Of a stretch of 64,000 nt of DNA, positions 1-12,060 are shown piece by piece. Source of the stretch: Enoplosus armatus (lineage: Eukaryota; Chordata; Actinopteri; Centrarchiformes; Enoplosidae); NCBI RefSeq assembly GCF_043641665.1, contig NC_092189.1:18480833-18544832 (forward strand). The letters run 5' to 3'. The notes beneath the pieces are model-generated. The model did no database searches and was not told the origin of the DNA. It saw only the letters and a list, made by a program, of their open reading frames with translations. The position numbers and the translations under genes are program-made. Within the stretch, counting starts at the first letter, position 1; each line of letters starts with the position of its first letter.

Positions 1-1454
1 TATTCAAAGTGAGGTATTTTTGTTTCTTTTTTATGTTTTTAGAGAGCATTTTTTGAGCACTTTGTCTGATTTGCAGGTGCTATTTTATTCTTATCAGCAG
101 CTATTTTGTATGACATGCATTTGCATTGCCCAACACTGTATAAATAGTAAAACTTGCCGGCAAGATTTGTTTTATCTTAAATTGCGATGTAGCTCATGAC
201 CTGTACTACTTTTTCAATCCAAAGAAGGCGGGAAGCCTTAAAGAAAAGAAAATTGTCGAGCTCCATTCTCTGACCCAAACTGGTTCATCTTTGATTGTAG
301 GGGTTGTTTTGGGTTTTTTTTTTTTAAAAGCCTGAAGCGAAACATTTTGTTGTTTTCTGATAGTTGTGTGAATGAGGGGAGGGCAAACCAGAGAGAGAAA
401 AAAGACAAAATAATGAAAAACAAGCCTACTGACATTCAGATCCAAATAAAAAGGAAAGCCACCCTCACACAGATAAAACTGACAGTAAAAACAGTACGAT
501 GCTGTGTCCTTCTGCCAATAGTTGAGCGCACGTCACCTTGATCCAATCATTTTTATTTAACTTCAAATCCCTTGTAGACTGCAGGAATCCACACTGAGTT
601 CACTGGAAATCCCCAGCTCTTCTCCTCGCCCCTCTCCCCTTTGTCTTTTTATTTCTCCTTTTATCTTTTATGTCATTTCTCTCTTTCTGTGTCTCATTTC
701 CTTTCGCTATAATTTCGAAGTGGTGTGGGGAAGCTATCACTCTCTGTCGCTCAGTCTGCCTGCCTACCAATTTGTCCATCTGTTCGTCTTCCTCACCCCA
801 CTCACAGTTGGTGTTTTGTCTTTCAGGAACTGTTTAAGCGATAGATCACAGTTTTGTTGTTCCCATAAAAATACCATCTGATGTTTGTGGTGAAAACACC
901 CAGAAAACACAAATCCTCGTTTTTACAAGATGTCCTTGCATGTTGCAGCCTTTAAAAGTGTGTTTTTTCCTTTTTTTGTTGCAAAAATGGATGATGAAGT
1001 TGCCCAGTACACAAAATATGCACAGCAAATCGGATTTACAGTTCCGGGATTTTTATTGAGTGTCATCAATACATTGTTTTTATTGGTAACGAGAGGAAGG
1101 GGAAACAGAGGAAGTATCCGGGGAATGAGGGAAAGAATTGAATGAACAAGAGAAAAAGAACAAAGAAGGAAAAAAATGAAGTGAAAGAGACGCAGATGGG
1201 GGTTCAGAAAGAAAAGGGCACGGGCCATTCTGTGTTCAGAGCTCATAATATGCTTCAAAGATGTGTTCAAAGGAGAAGATGGACTTTACAACAGCGTGTA
1301 CTGTCCAGCATAGAGATGTATTTTCACTGAGCTAACTCAATCGATTGCTTACACTCAGAGAGCTTTGGAAGAGAAATGCAGTCTTTGGAGCCGTGGTCTG
1401 TAAGATATTAAACAACTGAAACTTTGACAAATATTTCCATGAGTTCACGCAGAT
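1..1454. other. Unique intronic sequence
   Basis: AT-rich, with pyrimidine-rich 600-720 and purine-rich 1090-1240. No exon, RNA gene or transposon recognised; the short frames present lack homology I can name. Confidence 0.6.
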
Positions 1455-1478
1455 ACACACACACACACACACACACAC
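1455..1478. repeat. (AC)12 microsatellite
   Basis: Uninterrupted AC dinucleotides. Confidence 0.98.
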
Positions 1479-1479
1479 T

Positions 1480-2930
1480 AAAATACCTACACATGTTCAG
1501 AGAGAAAGGAAGGTATGAAGAGAAAGACAAATCCCAGAAATCCACACATCCAAACAAAGAAAAAACGAAAAGTGAAGTACCAAAGGAATATGTCCTGTTT
1601 CAATTAATGCCGGCTTCTTTAGGGCTCACTGGAATTAGGCATTAGTATAATTGTGTTTCATATTTACATGTGGATTACATGACGAGGCATTAACCAGGCT
1701 TACAGTGCCTTAGCTTGGCAAAGACAGAAAAAAAGCGACAGACAAAACAACACAGAGCAGCAGAGAAACAATAAAAACTACTGAGAAACAGCATGACGGA
1801 GAGGGTCGTGTGGTTTTCCACGCGGGCTTACCGAACAGACCGACACTAAAGCTTCTGCATCTGTTCACTGTTTAGTTCTCGTCAGAGTTTCAGCCACAAT
1901 CAACAACCTGGAGTCCCTTTAAAGTGAATGGGAGTGACTGCGCTGAGTCTGCAGGGGCAACGCTGCTATATGCATCGATTGCTTTCTATCCGCCGGGCTA
2001 TGAGGAAAAGCAAACCTAACACACCCTTACTGCTGTATCATCCCTGCTCCACCTGTACCCCCCACATCAAAGAGGCTGGAAACACTACAGCACAGCGCCA
2101 CCTGGTGGAGACAAGCATGAAGCACAACCACAACTTCATCCAGTGATGCTACAACCTCACTGCCCCCCAACCCCCATAAACAATCCCAGGGGGCATATTT
2201 ATATTTATGTGCGGTTAGTTTGTTAACACTGATTGTCTGGTTCCATATGGAGACACAAACTATCAAAACATAAATGGAGAAACACTTTTTGAGCCAGGAA
2301 GTTGCCTGGTAGAACCATACGTTGGCCTGTCAGCTGTGGTTTGTGTTAATCAAGTGAAATAGCGAGGGATATTTTTTATATAACCTGCTGTCAAAGTACT
2401 TTGAGCAGACTCAGGATTCAGTGCCAGAAGATAAAGTGTTTGACAACCGTGACATGGGCTTGGTTAAGTCATCAGTTTATGGCTTGTGGTTTCTTAAAGG
2501 AATAATTATACAGTTTTTAAAATGTGATTTGACCAACCTGAACAGCCTTGTTGGTAAATTTAGATATTTTATACTCCAACAGCCAATACCACAAAGTCAT
2601 TATTCTTTTTTTCTGAATGACAGTAACAGCAAAATACACCTCACTTTTTGACTGACATGCAACCAAGAAAAGGAATAATTCCTAAGAACCTAGGAAAAAT
2701 TCTCTAACAAAAAAATTTAAATCAATATTAAAAAGAGTTCAGTGATTAAAAGAAGCGCATGAAGCTTTGAGGTCTACTTCACAACCACAGTCTGTTTCGA
2801 CAAAGTTGACAACGTTTGTATAAATGATCGCCAAAGGCTAATGTTGACTTTTACTCTTTGCACGTTAAGATAGGGAAATGTAATTTTTAAACAAAACAAA
2901 TTAAGAGAGAGAACAAGGGTTGTGGGGATG
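1480..2930. other. Unique intronic sequence
   Basis: Contains a somewhat GC-richer patch at 1795-2170 ('cacgcgggcttaccgaacagaccgac' and following). No coding pattern recognised. Confidence 0.55.
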
Positions 2931-2932
2931 AT

Positions 2933-2943
2933 GGGGGGGGGGG
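2933..2943. repeat. G11 homopolymer
   Basis: Eleven consecutive G on the plus strand. Confidence 0.97.
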
Positions 2944-2993
2944 TCAAGCTTAAAATTGGTGACACTTCTCCAGATGTGTCCTCAATGATTCTG

Positions 2994-3082
2994 CCACACA
3001 CATACACACAAATACGCAGTTACGAGTGCACACACATACACAAACATAATAAGCAAAGGCTGTATGCGAACACATACACACA
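2994..3082. repeat. Degenerate CA/ACATA-rich tract
   Basis: Short CACA and ACATACAC runs mixed with unique bases; a decayed CA microsatellite. Confidence 0.7.
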
Positions 3083-3099
3083 CGTGGGTATGCAGACTG

Positions 3100-5300
3100 T
3101 GACCTTGACAATGAGGATGACTGTGTTTATCTGAAGCTGAGTCTGTTTCTTATCTTGCCTCACTGTCCCTGTGGACACTTCCTCTCATCATGACCCAGAC
3201 TGACACACACACGCTCCCTCAAGACACCGCCAGACGCTGAGTGTGTGTAGATCACGTCATCACCACACAAACCTCTGAGCTCACCTCTTAACTTAAATTC
3301 AAGGTGAAACCCCCCCATTATCTGCATGAATCAAGCTCGAAATCCTAACCCTTTTCTTCTCATCCCAAACTTTAATGAGCATTTCTTATTAATCTATTAC
3401 TTAACTGACATGTTAAGGAAACTCAAGAACTTTATAAGAAATTGAATGACACCTGCAACGTTGTTACTTCATAGTGGCAAATCTAATTTGAATTTGAATT
3501 TGTATTAAATAAAGAAATGATTTATCGTTTATTGTGCCTCTATTGGCCAAGACTAAAGACTAGGTCTAGGACTAAGCATTTACCCAAGCTGTGTGATGTA
3601 GCATGCAGCCATTTGATCTTGATAAGGAACTCCACACACACAAACTGCTTTTTCTACCAAATTAGCTTGTACGTGTACTGGATTTGAAGGTTTGAATCAG
3701 CCAAATTTTCTCACCACTGAAGACAAGACTCCAATGTCTATTATGTATGTTGACCCCCTCCCTCCGAAAAACCGCTAGCCGAGCTACAACTAGCACAGTG
3801 ACTCTTTAAAAGGGACATAAATGTGCTTTTAGTGACGGTCAAAGCTCCACCAGACTCAAAACAGACAACAACATTTTAAAATGCAAAAGCATATTTTCAT
3901 ATGCAAAATACAATTTTAGAATCAGGTTAAGTGTGTTTGTAAGAATAAACCAAAGAGGTGAACACACTCTTGGAAGGCTTATATGCACATGACCAAAAAA
4001 CACAACTAATGTGTGTGGCAGACACTGCATTGCCAACCTGCTGTGATTGAAGTAAGTGATTGTGCTAATATGTGTGTCCTGCTCTTTGTCAGGGTGGAAC
4101 CAACTGATTGGACCGCCATGGTAGAGGTGAGAGGAGGGAGGTCGGCTGTTAACTATTCCAACAACCATCAAACCGTCCTTATACAGACTTATCACATGCA
4201 CACCTCCTTGCACACACACAGAGAAACACACGGGGAAACTAATGGGGTTCTGCTTTTCATCAAGACAAACCTCCCTTTCTCTGCTGCTATCCATCAGCAC
4301 CATGTTGTTTCTTTCTCTGTTTTTCCCTCTATCTCTCTGTCTGTGTCTATCTCTTTCAGTTCTTTCCTTCACAATGTATTAAAATGTCTCCTTCATAACT
4401 CTGACAGGGCCTTTTTGTGATCGGATCAGACACTGCGATGGCAGCAAAAAATGTGTCCTGATTGGCCGAAACACCAGGAAGTAATCAAATCAAAGCCCCC
4501 ATCATGCTCCACTGATTACACTGTCTGACAATGTGGTCTAGAATCATTTAATTTCTATTGTTCCCATTGGAAACCTTTATGCAGCTTGTCAGTGGGATAA
4601 CAACGTAGAGAGCCGAGGGGAAGCTGTGGTGGTGACACTGTAAATCCTCACACAATTAATACTGGGTTCCATATGGTGACTTTTCATGGCAGCCGCTGTG
4701 TGAGCTTTCATTGCTGCTTATTTCCATCATAGGGATACTGAACTTTAAATCATACCCAGGATGGAAAATGTACCTGAAAGATCAACATACTCCTGTTATT
4801 TGTTAAGCTGCCATTTCTTAAAGGTACAAACAGAGATTCAAGCGTAGAAAATGGGATCAAAATACTGTGTCACTCTCACACTGATATACAGGTCTTAACA
4901 TGAACCCAGTTAATACTAAACAACACTAAAGTCATGTAAATGATGTTAAAAAAGGTTTACTTACACCACTAATGTCTTTAAACACAGCAGTACAACTGGG
5001 CTATATTTTAAATACTATCAGTCGAAGAAGACCCCTAAACCCTAAAACTCAAACTCTTAAATTATGTGTGTGACTTTCGCTCACATTTATATGGTTTAAT
5101 TTACATAGTTTATTATGGGAGGTGTTGTTTTGTGGACTGGGTTGCTGGCTGGGTGCTGACTGTAATACTAACCAGTATCCCATTAAACTTATTTTCTTTG
5201 ATTATTTTAACATTGTTATTATCTTTTTTATACTATTTGCACTCTTGTAGAGATTGTTTTACATATTTGTATTCAATTAAATTGCTTTTGTTATTATTTT
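3100..5300. other. Unique intronic sequence
   Basis: Includes a (TTTGAA)3 repeat at 3487-3503 and the candidate regulatory block at 4440. The long minus-strand frame at 3839-4372 is not recognisable and starts in low-complexity sequence. Confidence 0.55.
4440..4735. promoter_or_regulatory. Candidate conserved noncoding element
   Basis: Unique block with 'ctgattggccg' (CCAAT core), 'ctgattacac', 'tctattgttcccattgg' (SOX and CCAAT-like), 'cacaattaatac' and 'tgcagcttgtcag'. No ORF or repeat is recognised. Its complexity exceeds the neighbouring AT-rich sequence. Confidence 0.25.
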
Positions 5301-5309
5301 TACCCGGGA

Positions 5310-5345
5310 GGAGTAGCTGTTGCAGTGGTTAGAGATAATGGGAAT
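5310..5345 (+). mobile_element. SINE head fragment
   Basis: 'gagtagctgttgcagtggttagag' resembles the A-box end of the tRNA-derived SINEs of fish ('gcgcagtggttagag'). The similarity stops after about 30 bases, so this is a 5' fragment at best. It is short enough that chance similarity is possible. Confidence 0.3.
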
Positions 5346-5392
5346 CCAAATAAACAAAATAAATATAAATCCTATGTCAAGTGAAGGTATGC

Positions 5393-5436
5393 CCATTGCT
5401 GTGCATGTGTATGAACATGCACATGCACAGCAATGG
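5393..5436. repeat. Perfect 17-bp inverted repeat (hairpin)
   Basis: The left arm CCATTGCTGTGCATGTG (5393-5409) is the exact reverse complement of the right arm (5420-5436), with a 10-nt loop. No T-run follows in either direction, and eukaryotic context makes a terminator meaningless here. Confidence 0.9.
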
Positions 5437-5589
5437 AGGCTGTGTGTGTCCACATCAAAGTGCAAGGACATATAGTATGAGCAGGTAACTGTCTTTGCGT
5501 GTATGTGTGTGTGATAGTGTGTGTTCGTGTCCGTGTGTCAGGGTAGGCAGCAGTGGTGCCATCTGTTTGTCATTATAATGTTGACAGAA

Positions 5590-5642
5590 CTGTTGCCCAG
5601 GTTAATTACCATAGTAACAGGTTAATTACACCAATTAAACAT
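5590..5642. promoter_or_regulatory. Homeodomain/RFX-like motif array
   Basis: The 12-mer CAGGTTAATTAC occurs twice, at 5598-5609 and 5618-5629 (20 bp apart). A third TAATT core is at 5631-5640. Between them 'ttaccatagtaac' resembles an RFX X-box palindrome. Homeodomain proteins bind TAATTA cores; an enhancer role is inferred only. Confidence 0.35.
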
Positions 5643-5675
5643 TACTGGGCATACTGGGGACACTGGCTTCAATCA

Positions 5676-5696
5676 ACACACACACACACACGCACA
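5676..5696. repeat. (AC)n microsatellite
   Basis: Eight AC units, then CGCACA. Confidence 0.95.
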
Positions 5697-5948
5697 GACT
5701 GTGTGTAGTAGCAGGTACATGATGAAAGACACCAAAAGGGGTAGAAAAAAGCATTATATCAGGAAGCTCCTATTAGAATGAATGGTAATGGTGATGAATG
5801 AATGGGACGTCTATATGCAGAAGAAGGCCTCTGTGTTGCATCTGACAGAAACAGGAAGTGGACAGGAAGCCTCTGACAGCTGGGGGCGGGCTTTAGGGCT
5901 GACAGGCGGTGTGGTGGATGACCCACAGTGGACTGGCAGGGTTAGCGA

Positions 5949-5994
5949 GTGTGTGTGTGTGTGTGTGTCTGTGTGTGTGTGTGTGTGTGTATGT
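5949..5994. repeat. (GT)n microsatellite
   Basis: GT array interrupted by one TCT; its complement lies 74 bases away at 6069-6114. Confidence 0.97.
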
Positions 5995-6067
5995 GAGACT
6001 CGTGGGGATAATCCTGAGTAGGACCTCTTACCGCGTGGCTCGTGGAGGGATGGGGCAAAGGGCCAAG

Positions 6068-6068
<1 letters not shown>

Positions 6069-6114
<46 letters not shown>
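6069..6114. repeat. (CA)23 microsatellite
   Basis: Uninterrupted CA array, complementary in orientation to 5949-5994 and of equal length. Confidence 0.98.
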
Positions 6115-6117
<3 letters not shown>

Positions 6118-6190
6118 GACAGTCCAACTGGTATTCCAGATTTTTCCTTCCTCCCCACTGGACCTTCACACACATGATTAACTATGAGTA

Positions 6191-6234
6191 GGTATGTATG
6201 TGTGTGCGCACGCGTGTGTGCGTGTGTGTGTGTA
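6191..6234. repeat. Imperfect (TG)n with CGCACGCG core
   Basis: TG array containing alternating purine-pyrimidine GTGCGCACGCGTGTG, a Z-DNA-type sequence. Confidence 0.9.
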
Positions 6235-7559
6235 CAGGACTATCAATCTGCATCAGTTGAATGTGGAAAAGCTAAACCTGATAGATTTATCTTTCATTCC
6301 AGCATGTAGTGGCCAGACAGGGGGTCCAATTCTGCTGATGCCATTCGGTGAGAATTTAGATTGAATACACTCCAGTTAGGGAAAGAAACACTTCCTAAAA
6401 TCACTTTGGTTGATATTTTAAAACCACAGATGGTTTAATGTCCAACATTTTACAGGACATTTTCTTCAGATGAAACATAACTCCAAAGGAGAACCGTAAT
6501 CAGTTTTGTTTTAATGTAGCAAGCTTTGTTTTTTAACGGTGGGAAGCAACTTTTAGAATGAAGTCCAGTTAATATTTTGTTACTTGAAAAGGACAAAAAT
6601 GTGAGAGCAACTTCCACGCTCAATTTGGAGAATGTAATTCTGCACAGAGAAACTTGTGATTAATCATCTAAAATTCCTAAAATAAAAATGACTATAGCTT
6701 CAAAATATTAGTGTTTAATAGGTAAAGGTCTTAAAACACAGCAGCCATTAACATGTTCTTTTCTATATTGATTTATGGTGTCAGATCATTTTATTTTTTA
6801 TAAGAGTTGGCTAGACATCACTTCTTTTTTGTAAGTGGTGGAAATCTCATTTAAAGGTTGTACTCTACATTTACTCTACAAAACTAATACTGCAGGTTTC
6901 AAAATTGGCAAACATGCAGCCACATACACACTAAAATGTCATTACCCTCACTTTCACAGTTTTCATCATAATGCTTTCATCATAAAATCTTAACAGTGTG
7001 AGTTACTTCTATGAGTAACCATGGAATCAGACTGCAAAACTTATTTTAATATTTCAAATCTATCATTAAACTACTAGTTATACCTTCATCTCCCTTCTCT
7101 CTCTAAATGGTTTTCCTTTCCTGTCCTTTCTCCTTTATTTATTCCCAAACTCGATAAGAAATGCACTTGTCAAGTTATGACATAGATACCGAAATCATCC
7201 ATTAATTACTGTGTTGGGTGATAGAAAGCAATTAACATTAAATAAAATATTAGAAAATAAGAAGCTCCCAAGCTGTAAATCACAGTGTTTTGAACTATGC
7301 AAAACTATTCCCTTGTTCACATACTTTGAAGTATGCACGAGTGACTGTGGTGGGCAGTGATGAACTGTATACAGTTAAATGTACTTGTGGTTGTTTACGT
7401 GAAAAACAAACTTGGCTACTAAAGCTATAATGTGTTTCAGATATTTTAAATGTTTGAATGTACATACTCCAAGAGACCTGGTTTATTACCTCGAATTCAC
7501 CAAACAATTAGGGAATTAAAGGCAATTTTCCTCTCATCTCTCTGCATCCCAGCCTCTTA
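6235..7559. other. Unique AT-rich intronic sequence
   Basis: No repeat or gene seen. Confidence 0.6.
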
Positions 7560-7601
7560 CCCCCCCCCCCCCCCCCCCCCCCGCCCCCCGCCCCACCGCC
7601 C
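7560..7601. repeat. C23 tract and C-rich tail
   Basis: Twenty-three C (7560-7582), then C6 and C4 runs separated by G or A. On the slit-sense strand this is a G-rich, quadruplex-capable sequence. Homopolymers of this length are error-prone in assembly. Confidence 0.9.
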
Positions 7602-8369
7602 TGTTACACCAAGTGGCAGCATGTTTATCACTTCCTCTACTTTCTTTACTTTTCTTTTTTCCTCAAACTTCAAAGCTTTCTTCCTCTCCACCACCTTGCC
7701 AATCCCACATAGTCGAACACCAACCACCCATAAAGCCAGGCTCACTTTAGCACCAAACAGACCGCCTGCCTCATTACACACGCTAATTGTTAAGTTTCCA
7801 CTCTTTTTTATACAACTTTCTTTCCCTTTCTCTATTTCTTTCTTTTTCACAAACAACACACCCACCACAAGTTATTTTTTCTGTTATACTTTCATGATAG
7901 TTCACCTTAATTGGATTTGCTGAGAGTGAAAAGTGTAACAGGAAATATGGAAAGAGAAAAAAAAACGGCATCACGTGACCAAGTTTACTTGGCAGATCTG
8001 AACCACGGATGTTGGTGCTACATGGTGTGCAGCTACACCACCAGGAAGCCTTTCTTTTCTTTACTCTGCTATGTCCAGCTTCTTGTATCTCTCTGCTCCC
8101 TTTCTCTTGTTTAGCTCCTCTTATTCTCCTCATCCTTCCTCATCTCTTCCTCTCAATGTCGATGATTAATTTAACAACATGTATAACTGTATTAAATGTG
8201 AGAATCCATTAAAGATACATTGCTGTTATTGAACAATGATGGATGAATACTATTAACACACTGGAGATATTTATTTAAAATGTAAATATTGTAGTACCAT
8301 GGCTCATTGAAATCAGGCAGCTATGGTTAATCATGCTGGAGCACATGCACGTCTGTATACAGAAACACA

Positions 8370-8590
8370 CAAATTTGTTTTTGTCCATTGTGAGGACATT
8401 GTGTTCACTTTCATTTGTTCGTGGGTGCTTATGCTAACCTAACCTGAAAGTTTTACGTTAAAATAACCTAAAGCTAACCTCGTGGGGACCAGCCTTTTGC
8501 CTTTATATGGAAGATGAGTCTCCACAATGTGACTGTGTAAAAAGGTTTTGTCCCCATAATGTTATTAATAGAGGCACACGTACACTCACA
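8370..8590. repeat. Diverged teleost-type interspersed intronic repeat
   Basis: The segment contains 'attgtgaggacatt', 'cgtggggaccagc', 'ctccacaatgtgactgtgtaaa' and 'ttttgtccccataatg'. These phrases recall a repeat frequent in fish introns and often found next to CA repeats ('tgtggggacc...ggtccccacaa'). The copy is strongly diverged. It lies between weak CA-rich sequence and the (TG)n(AG)n tract at 8711. Confidence 0.45.
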
Positions 8591-8710
8591 CTAGTGGTAT
8601 CATTATAGGAATTAAAAATGTCCACACAAACACATTTCTCTCTCACACACATACTGTACGTACTTCATTACGTTAAGTGAAACTGTCCATCGTTGAATCT
8701 GAGATCTGTG

Positions 8711-8714
8711 TATG

Positions 8715-8756
<42 letters not shown>

Positions 8757-8772
8757 AGAGAGAGAGAGAAAA
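8711..8772. repeat. Compound (TG)n(AG)n microsatellite
   Basis: About 43 bases of TG followed by about 16 bases of GA, then A4. Confidence 0.96.
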
Positions 8773-11700
8773 GGCTGAATGTTTCCTGTATTACAGTAAT
8801 GTGATATGATTTTTCTACTGTGAAAATTCATCATCAATGAATTCATAAGCTTACTTCTTGATTAGTAAATTGAACTGAGGAGTTGTGAAAAAGAATATCA
8901 CTGAATTGAGAAAAAGTGAACTGGTCTGAAAGATAAGAGCGAAATGACCTGCAGAGAATGAGGAGGAAGAAGAAAAGAGATGGAAACAGAGAAAAGTAAC
9001 TGTACTGTTTTGCATCCTGTGGAGAACTACAGATAAACAGAGGCAGCAGGTCACAAACGGAGAAATAAAACAGTCAGACGGAGCAGAGTTTGCAGAAAGT
9101 CGGGACAAAAAGAAGAAGAAAGTAGTGTGATGTCTATAGGGAGTAATTAGTACTGACAGTAGTACTAATGGTCTGTCTGTAGCTCGGCAGACTGGAACTC
9201 ACTGAGAGGACTCCAGGGTTTAACTCTCGTCCTCTTTATGTTGTTCTTTCTCTCTATAGCACTATGTTTCCATCCAAGTGTTAAGACAAGACTCTGAAAT
9301 GTTGCACAGCATCAAACGCATCTGAGTTTGAACAGAATTCATTAGTTTTCATTTAATTTGCCTTTTGCATTTTCTGAAGTTCCTCAAATAGACAAAATGA
9401 CACTCAAACTACCTTTGCACTGCCACTTTGTTTATTGGTTTATTAGAAAGATCTATGAGGTTTGCACTATATTGTCAGAGTCTTGATTAAAAGACATGCT
9501 TTAAGCAATATTCTGTTAACCAATTAATAGCAAAAAAAACAGAATAGGTACCTTATAAATGGGATTGACAGGCATGTGTGACATTTATGGGATAGAGTGA
9601 CAGAAATGTTTAGAGATTTCATAACATCCAAAGCTCCTTTTGAACTGTTGAATTGTTGTGCAATGAGACTGAACCAAGCCTACCTTATCATTCACTCATA
9701 CAATGGCAGCTGATGTCTGATGTGTAAATGCACTGTTGAACAAAGTAACAGCCTCATAAAACACTGCACAGCAATCATCAGTTATATGCTATTCAGTGCA
9801 TTCTTCTCACTAGACTACTTCTTTGTATTAAATCATGTAATACGTTAGCATATTATGGGCAATTTTGTTCTCTTTTTCAACTGTCAGAAGATTAAAGGAT
9901 TAACGATCCGGCCACCAGCCATTTCAGAGACTGAGTTTGACATTTAAATATGTCTGTGCAGTCCAAGAATGCTATTTCAGGTGCCTTAACCAGGCCAGAG
10001 ATATAAGAGGCTGCAGTGAAGGGTCTGTATCTCCCCCTGAAGATGAATAAGTGCAGTTTCCATGAGGAGTGTTTTCATCACTCGATCTTTAACGTCTGAT
10101 CTCACCTCTGGGCTGAAAGGAGCCAGCCATGTCAGACAAAAATGCACCATGTGTGTTTAAGTGTGCGTGAGTCTCTCTATATGTGTTTATGCCACCCGTA
10201 TGTGTGCATTACGTGCATGTGCGTGCTTCGTATGTTATCTTCGAGGGCGAGACTGTGTTGTTCCAGCAACCCATAAGTCCCAGCCCCATAAATCACACCT
10301 ATCATTTGGGTGCATGTATGTGTGTGTGTGTATCTGTGTGTGTTTTTGAATTCAGAGCCAACACCTGCTACTAATCACCATCAATGAGCAGCAGTGAGGG
10401 GAGTGTGGTGACGTGTTAATATTTTTACACGTTCATGCACACGCATGCACTCCTATGAACACGCACATGCACACACACAAAGGTCAGGTTGAGAGGACGA
10501 GAACAAAGCCGTGATGATTGATACGTCAGTGGAGATTAGGCTGACACTCCAAAGAAGAAGACTGAGAATGATAATGAATGAGAAAGATGAAGAAAGAGAA
10601 AGGAAAGCTGCAGTGACCAAGAAAGACAGATACAATGCACAGAAACTGTCTGATGAAGCTGATCTTCTTGATTCTTTGGCGAAGTGATTCTCTGCTTTCA
10701 TGCCAGCAGAGCGTAATTGAATTGAATTCAAAATTGAAAGAAAGCAGAGACTGAGACATAAAGAAAGACAGATATGTGGTGAGCAAAGAATGCAGAAAAT
10801 AATGAAGAACTGCCCTCCATTAGCCTACATAACTTACATTTTACAACAGTGAAAATCTTTCCACAGCAAGGTAATGTGAACGAGCGACGTCATCCTTCAA
10901 CATCTCATCATCCTCTGCTTGCACTTCTTCTCTCATCCCTCTCTCCTGATTCTTCTGTTCTCTCTCTCTGTCTGATATTAAAGTTCACTTTCCTCTCCTC
11001 TTCCTTCCCTTTGTCTTTCTTTCTCTTTCTCTTTCCCATCTCTGTCAACATGTGCTAGTCATCGTCTACTTCTATTATCTTTGCTAAAAGCCAAGAAAAA
11101 TCAGATCTCACCACTTAATCATAGCTATTTTAATGGAAAACAGCTCGATATTAAAAAAAAGGATGAAGGAGGGAAAGGAGGAAGTGTGGGAATAAGAATA
11201 GATGGATAAGCACTGATATGTGATACATTATTGGCATATGGATTATGGAATGGAGGAAGAATGGTAGTACAGACTAAAGGGGTGGAGAGACAGACAGGAC
11301 TTCCTTCAAAGGAGTGTTTTTATCAATATGTGATTTATGTTCCATAAATCGTTTTGCAAGAGCAAGTGACTTGTCTTTTTAAATGCTGGACCTTTTCTTG
11401 TGGCATCTCTCCTATTAAAAATTGATTGATGGAGCCTCAACATTTTGACATCATAAATGAAAAACGTCAATAATTAATGTTTGTTTACGGCTTGGAGTGA
11501 ATCCTCTCAAATATTTAATATATTTCTGAAAAAGAAATACTTTGACATTGACGATTACGTCTTCCCTTAATCTTCATTCTTGGCTAATACAACGTTTAGG
11601 AGATAAAACAAAGTTTCTGAAGGATTCAGGCTGAATCACCACTGGAAACGGTGAACAGAAATATGGATCTCGGAAGATAAAAAAGAGTTTTGAATGTGTC

Positions 11701-11785
11701 TTGTACTTGAAACGTGAACTGATGTGAATGATATGACAAATGAACAGCGGCCGAGCGCAACAGTACAGCTGCGTGGTGTGTTTCA
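8773..11785. other. Mostly unique intronic sequence
   Basis: Purine-rich patches at 8870-9120 and 10540-10800, pyrimidine-rich 10900-11040, and one TG repeat at 10317. No gene seen. Confidence 0.55.
10317..10343. repeat. Imperfect (TG)n microsatellite
   Basis: TG units interrupted by TATC. Confidence 0.9.
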
Positions 11786-12060
11786 TGGATGGGAGGATGA
11801 TAAAGGAGTGGATGATTGAGAGGTAATACACATCAACTCAGCCGCAGGAAAAGACTGGATGAACAGCTAGAAGGATGAAGGGATGGATGGATAAAGATAC
11901 GGAGGAATAAAGAGAAGCAAAGTCCAGCATAGGCGCTTTATAGCATTTTTTTATCAATATGTTGATAAATGGCCGGAAGGACGGATGAAGGGATGATGGA
12001 TGGACAGAAAATCGGTTCTCAAGATGAAGTGCTGGGCGGATGGATGGATGGATGGATGAT
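11786..12060. repeat. GGAT-rich degenerate tract ending in (GGAT)5
   Basis: Repeated GGATGG/GGATGA motifs are scattered through 275 bp and end in a pure GGAT array at 12038-12057. An 8-bp hairpin TTTATCAA/TTGATAAA lies at 11950-11969. Confidence 0.8.

Noticed and set aside
3839..4372. 177-codon minus-strand ORF
   Set aside because: It begins in low-complexity Arg/Glu-coding sequence, resembles no known family, and is within chance expectation for 64 kb of six-frame translation.
5030..5050. CCCTAAACCCTAAAA, like a plant telomere repeat
   Set aside because: Two units only; fish telomeres are TTAGGG, and chance is sufficient.
7450..7923. 157-codon plus-strand ORF with proline run
   Set aside because: The proline run is the C23 homopolymer and the rest is pyrimidine-rich low complexity.
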